From contig CAAGDT010000059.1 of NCBI GenBank assembly GCA_900768675.1, positions 1-14,713 on the forward strand: a stretch of DNA of 14,713 nt, read 5' to 3'. Made by a program: the position numbers and the translations under genes. Under the pieces are notes generated by a model. The model searched no databases, was not told the origin of the DNA, and saw nothing but the letters and a program-made list of their open reading frames with translations. Shown here in pieces: positions 14,545 to 14,713 of this stretch. How positions within the stretch are numbered: position 1 is the stretch's first letter; the number at the start of each line of letters is the position of its first letter. Source of the DNA: Oscillospiraceae bacterium. GTDB taxonomy: Bacteria > Bacillota > Clostridia > Oscillospirales > Ruminococcaceae.

Positions 14545-14600
14545 TACAGAGTGTATGGACAAGTCTGCCAAACCAAAATTATATCAGGAGGAATAATCCA

Positions 14601-14713
14601 ATGGCTAAAAAATGGGTCTATACCTTTAAAGAAGGTAACATGACTATGCGTAACTTACTCGGTGGTAAGGGCGCAAACCTTGCTGAAATGACAGAGATCG
14701 GTCTCCCCGTTCC
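14601..14713 (+). CDS. ppdK: Pyruvate, phosphate dikinase, N-terminal part
   Basis: Only the first 37 complete codons are in the window; the gene runs off the right edge. The visible residues MAKKWVYTFKEGN, then LLGGKGANLAEM and IGLPVP, are the hallmark N-terminus of pyruvate,phosphate dikinase, the start of its nucleotide-binding domain (PF01326). The enzyme interconverts pyruvate, ATP and phosphate with phosphoenolpyruvate, AMP and pyrophosphate; in anaerobic Clostridia it serves glycolysis or PEP supply. AGGAGG (14586-14591) is 9 bases before the ATG, a strong site as expected for an abundant enzyme. The related PEP synthase is less likely because of the GGKGANLAEM pattern. Confidence 0.92.
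   Translation, partial: MAKKWVYTFKEGNMTMRNLLGGKGANLAEMTEIGLPV

Larger units (their letters stand above)
14272..14600 (+). other. Gene-free leader and promoter region before ppdK
   Basis: In order: a small hairpin (14278-14296), a strong terminator (14323-14370), the palindrome GCAGTACTGC (14395-14404), an A-tract region (14404-14454) that could act as an UP element, the ppdK promoter (14455-14483) and a structured leader with an inverted repeat (14515-14544). No coding frame with translation signals is seen. Confidence 0.7.

Overview
The window reads as ordinary chromosomal DNA from a Gram-positive anaerobe of the Ruminococcaceae/Clostridia. The evidence is a secreted lipoprotein set for carbohydrates (a GH5 subfamily 8 beta-mannanase, a Cthe_2159-type carbohydrate-binding protein and a NodB-type deacetylase), a pyruvate,phosphate dikinase, strong AGGAGG-type ribosome binding sites, TTGACA/TATAAT-like promoters and stem-loop terminators. 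The genus assignment (Ruminococcus-like) is inference from family content. No insertion sequence, phage, CRISPR array, rRNA or tRNA was seen.

Layout. 1-277: palindrome-rich intergenic DNA with a minus-strand open stretch running off the left edge. 278-1093 (-): lipoprotein polysaccharide deacetylase. 1331-2251 (+): lipoprotein carbohydrate-binding protein, closed by a terminator. 2471-6760 (+): a 1429-residue single-pass membrane protein with three N-terminal zinc ribbons and a duplicated C-terminal domain. 6761-7009: two convergent terminators around a palindromic repeat that recurs at 240-256. 7010-9058 (-): an EF-G paralogue with altered GTPase motifs. 9059-9549: promoter region. 9550-11829 (+): membrane cyclic-di-GMP phosphodiesterase with a degenerate GGDEF domain, apparently starting at TTG. 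It is translationally coupled to a 202-residue unknown protein (11835-12443) that also appears to start at TTG. 12524-12967 (+): small membrane protein. 13075-14091 (+): mannanase, followed 12 bases later by a 55-residue gene (14104-14271). 14601-end: N-terminus of pyruvate,phosphate dikinase, preceded by its own promoter and a structured leader.

How the parts relate. The deacetylase, carbohydrate-binding protein and mannanase all carry lipobox signal peptides and probably act on the outer face of the cell on plant polysaccharides or the cell's own wall. The EAL protein and its partner form a likely two-gene signalling operon. The zinc-ribbon protein, the 202-residue partner and the 55-residue gene are the least explained parts. 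I see no clear multi-gene defence or mobile system; the candidates for undescribed biology are individual proteins and repeats.
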